A DNA stretch of 64,000 bases from Nansenia antarctica (GCA_963989245.1 OZ022339.1:90057142-90121141); one strand, 5' to 3'. Counted from the first letter of the stretch, positions 43,926 to 53,760 are shown. Translations and numbers: made by a program. The notes: generated from the letters alone by a model not told the origin.

Positions 43926-44531
43926 CATGCTTTGATGCTCTTCAGAGAGTTAGCAGGTCTAAAGGTAGTGGTTTAAAGGTAGTGATTTAAAGGTAGTGAT
44001 TTAAAGGTAGTGATTTAAAGGTAGTGGTTTAAAGGTAGTGATTTAAAGGTAGTGATTTACGGTTGGAGGAAGACATGGACTGTTACATCTGCAAATCCCT
44101 CTATCTTCCCTGATCCTTAGTAAGTAAGTAAGTAAAGCTTTATTTATGTAGCGCCTTTCGTACATGAAATGCAACTCAAAGCCGTTAGTCTCACTCTAAC
44201 CACTCAGCATGCTTTGATGCTCTTCAGAGAGTTAGCAGGTCTAAAGGTAGTGATTTAAAGGTAGTGATTTAAAGGTAGTGATTTAAAGGTAGTGGTTTAA
44301 AGGTAGTGGTTTAAAGGTAGTGATTTAAAGGTAGTGATTTAAAGGTAGTGGTTTAAAGGTAGTGATTTAAAGGTAGTGATTTACGGTTGGAGGAAGACAT
44401 GGACTGTTACATCTGCAAATCCCTCTATCTTCCCTGATCCTTAGTAAGTAAGTAAGTAAAGCTTTATTTATGTAGCGCCTTTCGTACATGAAATGCAACT
44501 CAAAGCCGTTAGTCTCACTCTAACCACTCAG
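43926..44531. repeat. Tandem duplication of about 300 bp containing a 14-bp array and a SINE tail
   Basis: Copy 1 (43926-44207, 282 bp) and copy 2 (44208-44531, 324 bp) both start CATGCTTTGATGCTCTTCAG and end TCTCACTCTAACCACTCAG. They differ by exactly 42 bp, three units of the internal 14-bp array TTAAAGGTAGTGAT. Each copy holds a minus-strand retroposon tail (AAAGCTTTATTTATGTAGCG and CCTTTCGTACATG) preceded by (GTAA)n. Confidence 0.95.
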
Positions 44532-44837
44532 ACTTGGTCAGATCCATTCACACATTGAATGCCAGAGAACGATAGTGTTTTGATTTCAATTGGCTCTGGA
44601 GGTGTTAAGAAGCTTCGGTGTGAATTCAACTGTGGCAGATACAGTCGGTCTGAGATCAGGCTAACACTGTAAATACTGTCTGAGTCGTATAGGGGGAAGC
44701 CCTGCTGAGTCTCTCAGGAGAGACAGGTTCTGTTTGTTGCTCAGATCCCAAATGGAATTAGAGTGTAGAGCTGAGATGTACGTTGAACTACTGAATCCAA
44801 TTCATTTAGTTGAGTTGGGTCGTACCCACGAATGTCT
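44532..44837. other. No gene recognised
   Basis: Unique-looking sequence. Confidence 0.4.
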
Positions 44838-44839
44838 CT

Positions 44840-44929
<90 letters not shown>

Positions 44930-44946
44930 CCTCTCTCCCCCCCCCC
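44838..44946. repeat. (CT)n microsatellite with C tract
   Basis: About 43 CT dinucleotides, then CCCCCTCTCTCCCCCCCCCC. Confidence 0.98.
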
Positions 44947-44970
44947 AGTGTCTGATTTGAGGAGGTCTGT

Positions 44971-45056
44971 CTGGCCTGGCTTGTTAGCATGTGGATGAAT
45001 CCCTGCTTGTTATCTGGCCTGGCTTGTTAGCATGTGGATGAATCCCTGCTTGTTAT
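44971..45056. repeat. 43-bp tandem duplication
   Basis: Two identical copies of a unit starting CTGGCCTGGCTTGTTAGCAT and ending CCCTGCTTGTTAT. Confidence 0.95.
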
Positions 45057-45069
45057 CTTGGCTAGACGT

Positions 45070-45300
45070 AAGGCAGTCCATCAGTTTAGGGCCTAAGATC
45101 CCAGAGGCCTTCAGAGGCACAACCCAGAGCTTCCTGACAGGCTGCTGCCCAAACCACTAAACCCTGCAGAGGGCAGTGAGGACAGCTGAGGGGACCAGCG
45201 GATGTGAGCTTCCCTCCACCCAGGACACCCACAGCGACCGCTGGGTCAGAAAGACCCTCAGAATTATCAGGGACCCCCGCCACCCCAACCATTCAGGTTG
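45070..45300 (+). pseudogene. LINE ORF C-terminal relic (CR1/Rex1-like)
   Basis: CTGCAGAGGGCAGTGAGGAC reads LQRAVRTAEG, and further on TLRIIRDPRHPNH appears. Both are blocks of the C-terminal region of CR1/Rex1-like ORF2, compare LQRVVKSAEKIIGCPLPS at 55340-55400. The frame between them is broken. Confidence 0.6.
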
Positions 45301-45540
45301 TTTACTGAGACCTCTCTCCCGGCAGACATGAAGACATCAGATGACATAAAGATGAGAGAGATCGTTAGTTTCTGTGACGCTGTTGACAAGATGAGACTCT
45401 GAGCTCTTTCCATTAAAGATAATGAGAATAATTAATCACTGTAATAAAGACATGATGAGAATAAGGAGTTCATAAGCTTTTGGTAGTTATACATGTAGCA
45501 ATATCTGCTGTGTCTCCAAAATATCAATAGATGTTCTGAT
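45301..45540. other. No gene recognised
   Basis: AT-rich unique spacer between a LINE relic and the SINE array. Confidence 0.4.
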
Positions 45541-45867
45541 GGCCTGGGGTGGTCCAGTGGTCTAGCACCATGGCCTGGGGTGGTCCAGTGGTCTAGCACC
45601 ATGGCCTGGGGTGGTCCAGTGGTCTAGCACCATGGCCTGGGGTGGTCCAGTGGTGTAGCACCATGGTCTGGGGTGGTCCAGTGGTCTAGCACCATGGTGT
45701 GGAGTGGTCCAGTGGTCTAGCACCATGGTCTGGGGTGGTCCAGTGGTCCAGCACCATGGTCTACAGTGCACACATAATGCCCATGTTGGCATGGGTTCAA
45801 AATCCATGAATCATCTCTCTCCTTACTTTCCTGTCTGTCTTCACTGTATCTGTCCGTCTTCACTGTA

Positions 45868-45898
<31 letters not shown>

Positions 45899-45963
45899 TC
45901 ACTGTATCTGTCTGTCTTCACTGTATCTGTCTAATAAAATGAAAAATATGAGTGGGACTGCCC
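45541..45963 (+). mobile_element. tRNA-derived SINE with its A-box head repeated seven times
   Basis: Same family and same architecture as 7706-8635: seven 31-bp units with GGTGGTCCAGTGGTCTAGCA, then CATGGTCTACAGTGCACACA, a degenerate B box (TGGGTTCAAAATCC), CTTTCCTGTCTGTCTTCACT with expanded TCTG/TTCACTGTA repeats, and the tail AAAAATATGAGTGGGACTGC. The array stops at the last head before the body. Confidence 0.85.
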
Positions 45964-46046
45964 CACTTATGTGCTTGCTTCCAACCATGTACCTGTGACT
46001 TGACCTTCCTGTGTCTGTCTGTCTGTCTGTCTGTCTGTGTCCACAG

Positions 46047-46145
46047 GACTGCTCATAGGGTCTGGATGTGCGTTATACCCGCTGGGCTGGGACAGTGAAG
46101 AGGTCCGGCAGACCTGCAACAACACCTCTGACCAGTTTGAGCTGG
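46047..46145 (+). CDS. lhfpl6: LHFPL6 (LHFP), penultimate coding exon
   Basis: A 99-bp exon between a CCACAG acceptor and a GTAAGG donor. It reads GLLIGSGCALYPLGWDSEEV and then RQTCNNTSDQFELG. This closely matches the LHFPL6/LHFP family, a four-pass membrane protein of the LHFPL tetraspan group. By family topology the exon encodes the end of the third membrane segment and most of the second extracellular loop, including a cysteine (RQTC). The exon begins in phase 2 and ends in phase 1. The last exon at 47688 continues in the same phase. The acceptor's pyrimidine tract is a (TCTG)n microsatellite (46013-46038). Upstream exons encoding the N-terminus are not in the window. The assignment to LHFPL6 rather than another LHFPL paralogue rests on recall of the human sequence. 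Confidence 0.88.
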
Positions 46146-46151
46146 GTAAGG

Positions 46152-46172
46152 TCACACACACACACACACACA

Positions 46173-46231
<59 letters not shown>
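46152..46231. repeat. (CA)n microsatellite and following 42-bp duplication
   Basis: CA repeat with one CC interruption. It is followed at 46232-46335 by two and a half copies of a unit containing GATACACACTGTAACATTCA. Confidence 0.97.
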
Positions 46232-46235
<4 letters not shown>

Positions 46236-46359
46236 AGGTACACACTGTAACATTCACATAAACACACCACACACATGAGATACACACTGTAACATTCACA
46301 TACACACACCACACACATGAGATACACACTGTGTTCACAGACTATAGAGCCTCTCACCT

Positions 46360-46575
46360 CACACTGTGTCTTTTAACGATGTTGTTAATATGCGTAGCTG
46401 CGTTTCTCTGTTAGTCTGTACCGTACGTACTCTTGTTTCCACAGACTCTATTTATTCCCTGTTTTTATTCCTTATCTATTATGTGTCTTTTTTTTATCCC
46501 CCATACTCTTTTAAGTCTGGCTGCTGTGAGAAAGACGTTTCCCCCTCGGGAATAAAGAAATAACTTCAACTATGT
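46360..46575 (+). other. Possible LINE 3' end
   Basis: TTTAAGTCTGGCTGCTGTGA, then GACGTTTCCCCCTCGGGAAT and AAAGAAATAA resemble the terminus of Rex1-like LINEs (polypyrimidine-rich stretch and CTGCTGTGA). No ORF is attached. Confidence 0.4.
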
Positions 46576-46577
46576 TC

Positions 46578-47397
46578 CCACACTACACACACAGCACACC
46601 AAACACACACACACCAAACACACACACACCACACACACACACACACCAAACACACACACACACCACACACACAGCACACCAAACACACACACAGCACACC
46701 AAACACACACACACACCAAACACACACACACACCACACACACAGCACACCAAACACACACACACCACACACACAGCACACCAAACACACACACACACCAC
46801 ACACACAGCACACCAAACACACACCAAACACACAGCACACCACACGCACAGCACACAGCACCACACACACCGCACACAGCACCACACACACAGCACACAG
46901 CACACCAAACACACACCAAACACACAGCACACCAAACACACAGCACACCAAACACACAGCACACCAAACACACACCAAACACACACCAAACACACAGCAC
47001 ACCAAACACACACACACCAAACACACACCAAACACACACACCACACACACAGCACACCAAACACACACCACACACACAGCACACCAAACACACACCAAAC
47101 ACACAGCACACCAAACACACACCAAACACACACCAAACACACAGCACACCAAACACACACCAAACACACAGCACACCACACCACACACACAGCACACCAC
47201 ACCACACACACAGCACACCAAACACACACCAAACACACAGCACACCAAACACACAGCACACCACACAGCACACCAAACACACACCAAACACACAGCACAC
47301 CAAACACACAGCACACCAAACACACACCAAACACACAGCACACCAAACACACACCAAACACACAGCACACCAAACACACACCACAGCACACCCCACG
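46578..47397. repeat. CA-rich minisatellite (CACACCAAACACACAGCA)
   Basis: About 820 bp of 12-18 bp units built from CACACCAAACACACAG, with pure CA runs at the left end. Open in five frames (Cys-Val, His-Thr), an artefact. Confidence 0.97.
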
Positions 47398-47439
47398 TCG
47401 GCTGAACCAATGACCAAGTCATTTCTAAGCGTGATTCTT

Positions 47440-47636
47440 CCCAGTAAACAAAGAGTCCAAAAGACGTCATCAGGGAAGCTGGAATGTGGGTTCAGATGAC
47501 GTCTTTCTAGGACGTCTTATGGACTACAGAATCATAAGACATCCTAAAGACGTCATCTGAACGTCCTAGAAAGACGTCATCTGAACCCACATTCTGGCGT
47601 CCCTGAGGACGTCTTCTAGAATGTTTGTTTCCTGGG
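47440..47636. mobile_element. Fold-back element (MITE-like), about 197 bp
   Basis: Long inverted repeat. The outer ends are CCCAGTAAACAAA and TTTGTTTCCTGGG, with AAGACGTC/GACGTCTT next inward. The inner 34-bp arms (47482-47515 and 47561-47594) are perfectly complementary around GGGTTCAGATGACGTC. Seven-base arms (GTCTTAT/ATAAGAC) form a small hairpin in the loop. CRE-like TGACGTC occurs in each arm. No coding capacity. Confidence 0.85.
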
Positions 47637-47687
47637 TTAGTCACGTGTGTTTGTGTGTTTGTGTGTGTGTGTGTGTGTGTCCTGCAG

Positions 47688-47806
47688 GCTCCTGTCAGAT
47701 CGGCTGGGCGTACTACTGCACCGGGGGCGGGGCGGCGGGGGCCATGCTGCTGTGTACCTGGCTGGCCTGCTGGGCTGGGAAGAGACAGAAGCAGTGTCCT
47801 TACTAG
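47688..47806 (+). CDS. lhfpl6: LHFPL6 (LHFP), last coding exon with stop
   Basis: It follows the acceptor TGTCCTGCAG and continues the phase of the exon at 46047. It reads SCQIGWAYYCTGGGAAGAML, then LCTWLACWAGKRQKQCPY, and stops at TAG 47804-47806. Family members end in GKKQKHYPY-like sequence, so the C-terminus is in place. It encodes the end of the second extracellular loop, the fourth membrane segment (roughly WAYYC to WLACW) and a short basic cytoplasmic tail. Glycines replace alanine or threonine in the middle of the membrane helix compared with human. The stop codon is directly followed by the poly-G minisatellite, whose unit resembles the last codons. Confidence 0.9.
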
Positions 47807-49512
47807 AGGGGGGGCGGGGGCCCTACTAGAGGAAGGGGGGGGGGGGGGTCCCTACTAGAGGAAGGGGGGGGGGCCCTACTAGAGGAAGGGGGGGGGGGGG
47901 GTCCCTACTAGAGGAAGGGGGGGGGGTCCCTACTAGAGGAAGGGGGGGGGGGGCCCTACTAGAGGAAGGGGGGGGGGGGTCCCTACTAGAGGAAGGGGGG
48001 GGGGGCCCTACTAGAGGAAGGGGGGGGGTCCCTACTAGAGGAAGGGGGGGGGGGTCCCTACTAGAGGAAGGGGGGGGGGGCCCTACTAGAGGAAGGGGGG
48101 GGGGCCCTACTAGAGGAGGGGGGGGGGGGTCCCTACTAGAGGAGGGGGGGGGGGGGGTCCCTACTAGAGGAAGGGGGGGGGGTCCCTACTAGAGGAAGGG
48201 GGGGGGGTCCCTACTAGAGGAAGGGGGGGGGGGGGGGTCCCTACTAGAGGAGGGGGGGGGGGGGTCCCTACTAGAGGAAGGGGGGGGGGGTCCCTACTAG
48301 AGGAAGGGGGGGGGGGCCCTACTAGAGGAAGGGGGGGGTCCCTACTAGAGGAAGGGGGGGGGGGCCCTACTAGAGGAAGGGGGGGGGGGTCCCTACTAGA
48401 GGAAGGGGGGGGGGTCCCTACTAGAGGAAGGGGGGGGGGGTCCCTACTAGAGGAAGGGGGGGGGGGCCCTACTAGAGGAGGGGGGGGGGGTCCCTACTAG
48501 AGGAGGGGGGGGGGTCCCTACTAGAGGAAGGGGGGGGGGTCCCTACTAGAGGAAGGGGGGGGGGTCCCTACTAGAGGAAGGGGGGGGGGGCCCTACTAGA
48601 GGAAGGGGGGGGTCCCTACTAGAGGAAGGGGGGGGGGTCCCTACTAGAGGAAGGGGGGGGGTCCCTACTAGAGGAAGGGGGGGAGGTCCCTACTAGAGGA
48701 AGGGGGGGGGGTCCCTACTAGAGGAAGGGGGGGAGGTCCCTACTAGAGGAAGGGGGGGGGGGCCCTACTAGAGGAAGGGGGGGAGGTCCCTACTAGAGGA
48801 AGGGGGGGGGGGCCCTACTAGAGGAAGGGGGGGGTCCCTACTAGAGGAAGGGGGGGAGGTCCCTACTAGAGGGAGGAGGGGGGAGGTCCCTACTAGAGGA
48901 AGGGGGGGGTCCCTACTAGAGGAGGGGGGGGGGTCCCTACTAGAGGAAGGGGGGGGGGGCCCTACTAGAGGAAGGGGGGGGTCCCTACTAGAGGAAGGGG
49001 GGGGTCCCTACTAGAGGGGAGGGGGGGGTCCCTACTAGAGGAGGGGGGGGTCCCTACTAGAGGAGGGGGGGGGGGTCCCTACTAGAGGAAGGGGGGGGGT
49101 CCCTACTAGAGGAAGGGGGGGGGGGGGGTCCCTACTAGAGGAGGGGGGGGGGGTCCCTACTAGAGGAAGGGGGGGGGGTCCCTACTAGAGGGAGAGGGGG
49201 GGGTCCCTACTAGAGGAAGGGGGGGGTCCCTACTAGAGGAAGGGGGGGGGGGCCCTACTAGAGGAAGGGGGGGGGGTCCCTACTAGAGGAAGGGGGGGGG
49301 GGCCCTACTAGAGGAAGGGGGGGGGGCCCTACTAGAGGAAGGGGGGGGGGGGTCTACTAGAGGAGGGGGGGGAGGTCCCTACTAGAGGAGGGGGGGGAGG
49401 TCCCTACTAGAGGGGGGTGGGAGGTCCCTACTAGAGGAGGGGGGGGAGGTCCCTACTAGAGGGGGGGGGGGGGGAGGTCCCTACTAGAGGGGAGGGGGGG
49501 GGGTCCCTACTA
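47796..49512. repeat. Poly-G minisatellite beginning at the lhfpl6 stop codon
   Basis: About 65 copies of a 24-29 bp unit, CCCTACTAGAGGAAGG followed by 7-13 G and T or C. The gene's terminal bases, CCTTACTAGAGGGGGGGC (47798-47815), differ from the unit only slightly. The array therefore looks like a serial duplication of the Pro-Tyr-stop codons and the following G run. In mRNA it would be 3'UTR with dozens of G tracts on the sense strand. Confidence 0.96.
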
Positions 49513-49885
49513 GAGGAGGTGGGGGTTAGACAAGGTTAGGGGGGTTAGACAGGGTTAGGAGGGTTAGACAGGGTTAGGTGGGTTAGACAGGGTTAGGGGG
49601 GTTAGACAGGGTTAGGTTAGACAGGGTTAGGTTAGACAGGGTTAGGGGGGTTAGACAGGGTTAGGTTAGACAGGGTTAGGTTAGACAGGGTTAGGTTAGA
49701 CAGGGTTAGGTTAGACAGGGTTAGGGGGGTTAGGAGGGTTAGACAGGGTTAGGTTAGACAGGGTTAGGTTAGACAGGGTTAGGTTAGACAGGGTTAGGTT
49801 AGACTAGGTTAGACAGGGTTAGGTTAGACAGGGTTAGGTGGGTTAGACAGGGTTAGGTTAGACAGGGTTAGGTGGGTTGGACAGG
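49513..49885. repeat. 15/21-bp minisatellite (TTAGACAGGGTTAGG)
   Basis: About 22 copies of TTAGACAGGGTTAGG with optional GGGGGG or TGGG inserts. It contains the GGTTAGG telomere-like core. Confidence 0.96.
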
Positions 49886-50630
49886 TTAGGGTTCATACCT
49901 TCGTATGTTATTATCAGATCAGATATGGACCAACTCTGACCACGTCACTGTCATGTAACTATCTCTCTTCACCGAGTGCTTTCTTTCTTTCTCTCTTTCT
50001 CTCTCTCTCTGGTTATGGGTGTTGTAGTGGTAGTGTAGCCTGTGTTTATATTGTTGTGGAGTGTTTCTGTTTTTTGGGGGGGTCAGTCTTGAACACATCA
50101 TAAAAATGCAATAATCCCCACAATGCAAAGCAATCCAACACAGGCTAGATCATAACGATAGCCTTTTCAGACCCAAACGTTTATTTGTTAACACATTTCC
50201 ATAATATGAGTTGGTTATGATAATGTATATTTTATCATATTAGCACATCTTTTGTATACACATTAAAAATAATTAATTGTTGTTATTTCTCTGTGTTTGT
50301 AAATAAATGGTGTTTATCTAAAATACATTCGGTGTTATTTGGATTTTTCAGCGATTTGCATGTTAACGTTTCTGAACCCGAATGAATCTCACACTGATGA
50401 GCTGTCAGTCACTCAGACCCGGGCAGACGCTCCCAGAGCCTAACCCTAACCCTAACCCAGATCCTGCTGGTAAAAAGGTATTTTTATTGTTGCATCCCTT
50501 TATTGACGAGGCAAAACGCCCTGAGCCACTGGGAGAAGACTTCTCTCTTTTTTTACCTACTGTAAGAGCCGCCTCGATAAGAGCCTTCTCGGGGGTCACA
50601 TGACCATAGTCTTTACATAGAAAAATTTCC
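49886..50630 (+). other. Likely lhfpl6 3'UTR end and downstream sequence
   Basis: AT-rich unique sequence between two arrays. It contains the candidate poly(A) signal at 50302, a CT-rich stretch (49977-50012) and a CCTAACCCTAACCCTAACCC telomere-like patch at 50438. No other exon recognised. Confidence 0.5.
50302..50307 (+). promoter_or_regulatory. Candidate poly(A) signal AATAAA for lhfpl6
   Basis: AATAAA followed by a GT-rich TGGTGTTTATC element about 3 bp downstream, in a unique AT-rich region 2.5 kb after the stop codon. It would place the entire poly-G minisatellite in the 3'UTR. Inference only; no transcript evidence. Confidence 0.45.
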
Positions 50631-51575
50631 AGACTTTTCTTTTGAATCACGAAACTACGTTTCAACGTTGTTGAGAATCACAACACAAACTCACTAGTCA
50701 AGCCAAAATACTGCAACAACGCAATGGATTGGGTGAGTAATCCCCACTGCTACCTAGTTAACTTGAACACTACTTTACATTGTTACCTAGTTAACTACAA
50801 CACTTCTTTACATTGTTACCTAGTTAACTAGAACACTACTTTACATTGTTACCTAGTTAACTAGAACACTACTTTACATTGTTACCTAGTTAACTAGAAC
50901 AGTACTTTACATTGTTTCCTAGTTAACTAGAACACTACTTTACATTGTTACCTAGTTAACTAGAACACTACTTTACATTGTTACTTAGTTAACTAGAACA
51001 CTACTTTACATTGTTACCTAGTTAACTAGAACACTACTTTACATTGTTACCTAGTTAACTACAACACTACTTTACATTGTTACCTAGTTAACTAGAACAC
51101 TACTTTACATTGTTACCTAGTTAACTAGAACACTACTTTACATTGTTACCTAGTTAACTAGAACACTACTTTACATTGTTACCTAGTTAACTACAACACT
51201 ACTTTACATTGTTACCTAGTTAACTACAACACTACTTTACATTGTTACCTAGTTAACTACAACACTACTTTACATTGTTACCTAGTTAACTAGAACACTA
51301 CTTTACATTGTTACCTAGTTAACTAGAACACTACTTTACATTGGTACCTAGTTAACTACAACACTACTTTACATTGTTACCTAGTTAACTACAACACTAC
51401 TTTACATTGTTACCTAGTTAACTACAACACTACTTTACATTGTTACCTAGTTAACTACAACACTACTTTACATTGTTAGCAGGCTCACAAAACAAGCTGT
51501 GTTAGTTAACTAGCGACGTATCGTTGATTTTCAACAACGTGGAAATGTATTCACATTTTTCGAAAAGAAAATTCT
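50631..51575 (-). mobile_element. Inverted-repeat element with a 33-bp tandem core, long allele
   Basis: The left arm (50631-50700) begins AGACTTTTCTTTTGAATCAC and contains CAACGTTGTTGAGAATCA. The right arm, reverse complemented from 51575, begins AGAATTTTCTTTTCGAAAAA and contains CCACGTTGTTGAAAATCA, so the ends are imperfect inverted repeats. Between them lie about 22 copies of a 33-bp unit containing AACTAGAACACTACTTTACA (50738-51480), flanked by unique stretches shared with the 33940-34178 copy in the other orientation. No coding capacity and no obvious TSD. Confidence 0.75.
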
Positions 51576-52109
51576 GATCATTACATCAGATCCTGACATG
51601 AGGACCAAAGCATTAGAATGTGACATGTGTCACATGTGCATTAACATAAATAGTAATAGATGTTGAGCCTCGACTATGGCGCACAGTGTTAAACTGTCTT
51701 GTCTCTGCTCTGATACGCTCTAGTTGTGTGTCTGAATAGGCTCTCTTTCTTCTTTTGTGTATACCTTTTTCCCCCTTATTTTTTAAATTCAAAGGTTTTT
51801 ACAAAATAATACCATAGTAGAGATGTCAGTATGGTACTGTATGGTGCAACACCTGAGCAGCCCTGTTGTGTGATACACTTAATTGAAGGCAAACCCAGAT
51901 ATCAGTCTGAGATCACCACGTGTGTGCTACTGCATCTACAGTATTGCATGTTGCATAATATGTGTCGAAGTGAGCTTTCACTTCTTATCAACAAACACAT
52001 TGTGTCTCGACTCAGTACGAATGTTCCAGAACCACGTTCAGAACGCAGCTGGGCTGGTGCATGGTGCATGGTGCATGGTGCTCATTACTGACTTGCTGCT
52101 TCCCCACAT
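51576..52109. other. No gene recognised
   Basis: Unique-looking sequence. GTGCATG is repeated three times at 52057-52078. ORFs show no domain. Confidence 0.45.
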
Positions 52110-52277
52110 CCCTGAACCCCCCCCCCCCCCCTCCTTATCCCCCCCCCCCCTCCTTACCCCCCTCCTTACCCAACCTCCCCTCCTTACCCCCCCCCTCCCC
52201 GCCTCCTTACCCAACCTCCCCTCCTTACCCCCCCCCCCCCCTCCTTACCCCCCCCCCCCCATCCTTACCCTCCCTCC
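52110..52277. repeat. C-tract minisatellite (CTCCTTACCCCCC)
   Basis: About ten irregular copies of CCTCCTTACC with C runs of up to 12. The unit block CCTTACCCAACCTCCCCTCC is duplicated. Confidence 0.93.
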
Positions 52278-52477
52278 CTCGCCTGGGAAATCTCTCCCTC
52301 TCTCAGTCTCTTACTGTTTAATAAGTCAGCATCTCTGCTTTGTACTCCTGGTCTGTGTGATCTCCTGTGTGATTGAGACAGCCAGAGATGTTCCAGAGCC
52401 TGGGAGCAGACGCCTCGTCAGCCAGGCTGACACATTCAGGTCAGGTGGAACAGTTCCTTCCCTTCCCACAGGGTGTT

Positions 52478-52701
52478 CATATATACATACATACATACAT
52501 ACATACATACATACATACATACATACATACATACATACATACATACATACATACATACATACATACATACATACATACATACATACATACATACATGGTA
52601 TATACATGCATACATACACATATACATACATACATACATACATACATACATACATACATACATACAGGGTACATACATACATACTGTACATACATACATA
52701 C
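52478..52701. repeat. (ACAT)n array, first part
   Basis: About 55 ACAT tetramers with a few interruptions. The array is split by the MITE (52702-53760) and again by a LINE (54476-55993). Small remnants follow at 55994-56023. Confidence 0.97.
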
Positions 52702-53760
52702 CAGTGGAGGCTCCTCCATAGAGGTGGAGGAGGCCTGGCCTCCCCAATAATTTGAGAGGAGAGAGAGATTTTAAAAAGCAATAATTATATATATTTTATT
52801 TATTTATTTATTTAACAAAAAACATATTTTAATTTTTTAAATATTAATATTATTTCCGTTTTGTTCATAAATCTGAATGTTTCCATGGCTAAAACCCAAT
52901 ATTGCAATTGTAAAGCACCTACAGGCCAGAATCCCTATCCGTTTGTATTGAGGGAGGCCAGGCCTCCCCCAGGAAAGTGGTTTCTCATGTCAATGTAATG
53001 CAATTTTTTTCATGGCAATATGTGATTGGCCAAATCACTGAAAATGGGTGGGCAAGGGAGGCCTGGCCTCACCATGCATTGAGTCCAGGGCTGAAAGATT
53101 GACATTTTGTTCGTCCAATCACATGAAGCCATTTTGAGAATTCGCCAGTCACTTCAGTCAAAGAAACACTCCATAGTGGCTACGAGTGTCCTATCAACTT
53201 GTCACGTCTAGAACACCCATGGCTATTATCCCTGAAAATAATAGCTCATTTTGCCAAATACTTTTGCTTAAAATGACCTCGGAAGTCGGCGAGATTCTGG
53301 CGCGATTTATACATCGAATAGGTAGACAACATTTAGGATTTATTGAACAGTTTTATTTTTAATGTAGTCGATTTCATTTTATGACAAGTCAATTTAATAT
53401 TCTTCCATATCAAATTACTGCATTTTTAAACATTCTTTGTTGCTCTGTGAAGAAATACACTAACTCTAACCAAACAGGTTATGTTCACTTTGATGTTTAT
53501 ATTACATCCAAATGTCATTTCTCAACTTAATTATCAGGCAGGCTCATAGACTTACAGCAATGTAATTTCTTCAGGCAGGCACATAGGCTAAGCTCTGCAC
53601 TGAAATAATATTAATATTTTAAAAATTAAAATATGTTTTTTGTAAAATAAATAAATAAAATAAATAAATAAATATAATTATTGCTTTTTTAAATCTCTCT
53701 CTTCTCTCAAATTATTGGGGAGGCCAGGCCTCCTCCATCTCTATGGAGGAGCCTCCACTG
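52702..53760. mobile_element. Non-autonomous hAT-like MITE, 1059 bp, with about 150-bp TIRs
   Basis: Both ends start CAGTGGAGGCTCCTCCATAG and stay nearly identical for about 150 bp (through GGAGGCCTGGCCTCCCCAAT and AAAAACATATTTTAATTTTT). ATACATAC lies on both sides (52694-52701 and 53761-53768), agreeing with an 8-bp TSD but uninformative inside an ACAT array. There is no transposase. The interior has a second GGCCAGGCCTCCCCCAGGAA motif. Confidence 0.92.

Larger units (their letters stand above)
46146..47687 (+). other. lhfpl6: Terminal intron of lhfpl6, packed with CA/TG repeats
   Basis: The 1542-bp intron begins GTAAGG and ends TGTCCTGCAG. Within 6 bp of the donor starts a (CA)n tract (46152-46231), and just before the acceptor is a (TG)n tract (47647-47680). 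A CA-rich minisatellite fills 46578-47397 and a fold-back element sits at 47440-47636. The complementary repeats at the two ends could pair in the transcript. Confidence 0.85.

Noticed and set aside
46566..47470. Cys-Val and His-Thr ORFs of 270-295 codons
   Set aside because: CA-rich array inside the lhfpl6 intron; open in five frames.
52061..52321. Proline-rich protein ORF
   Set aside because: Translation of a C-tract minisatellite.
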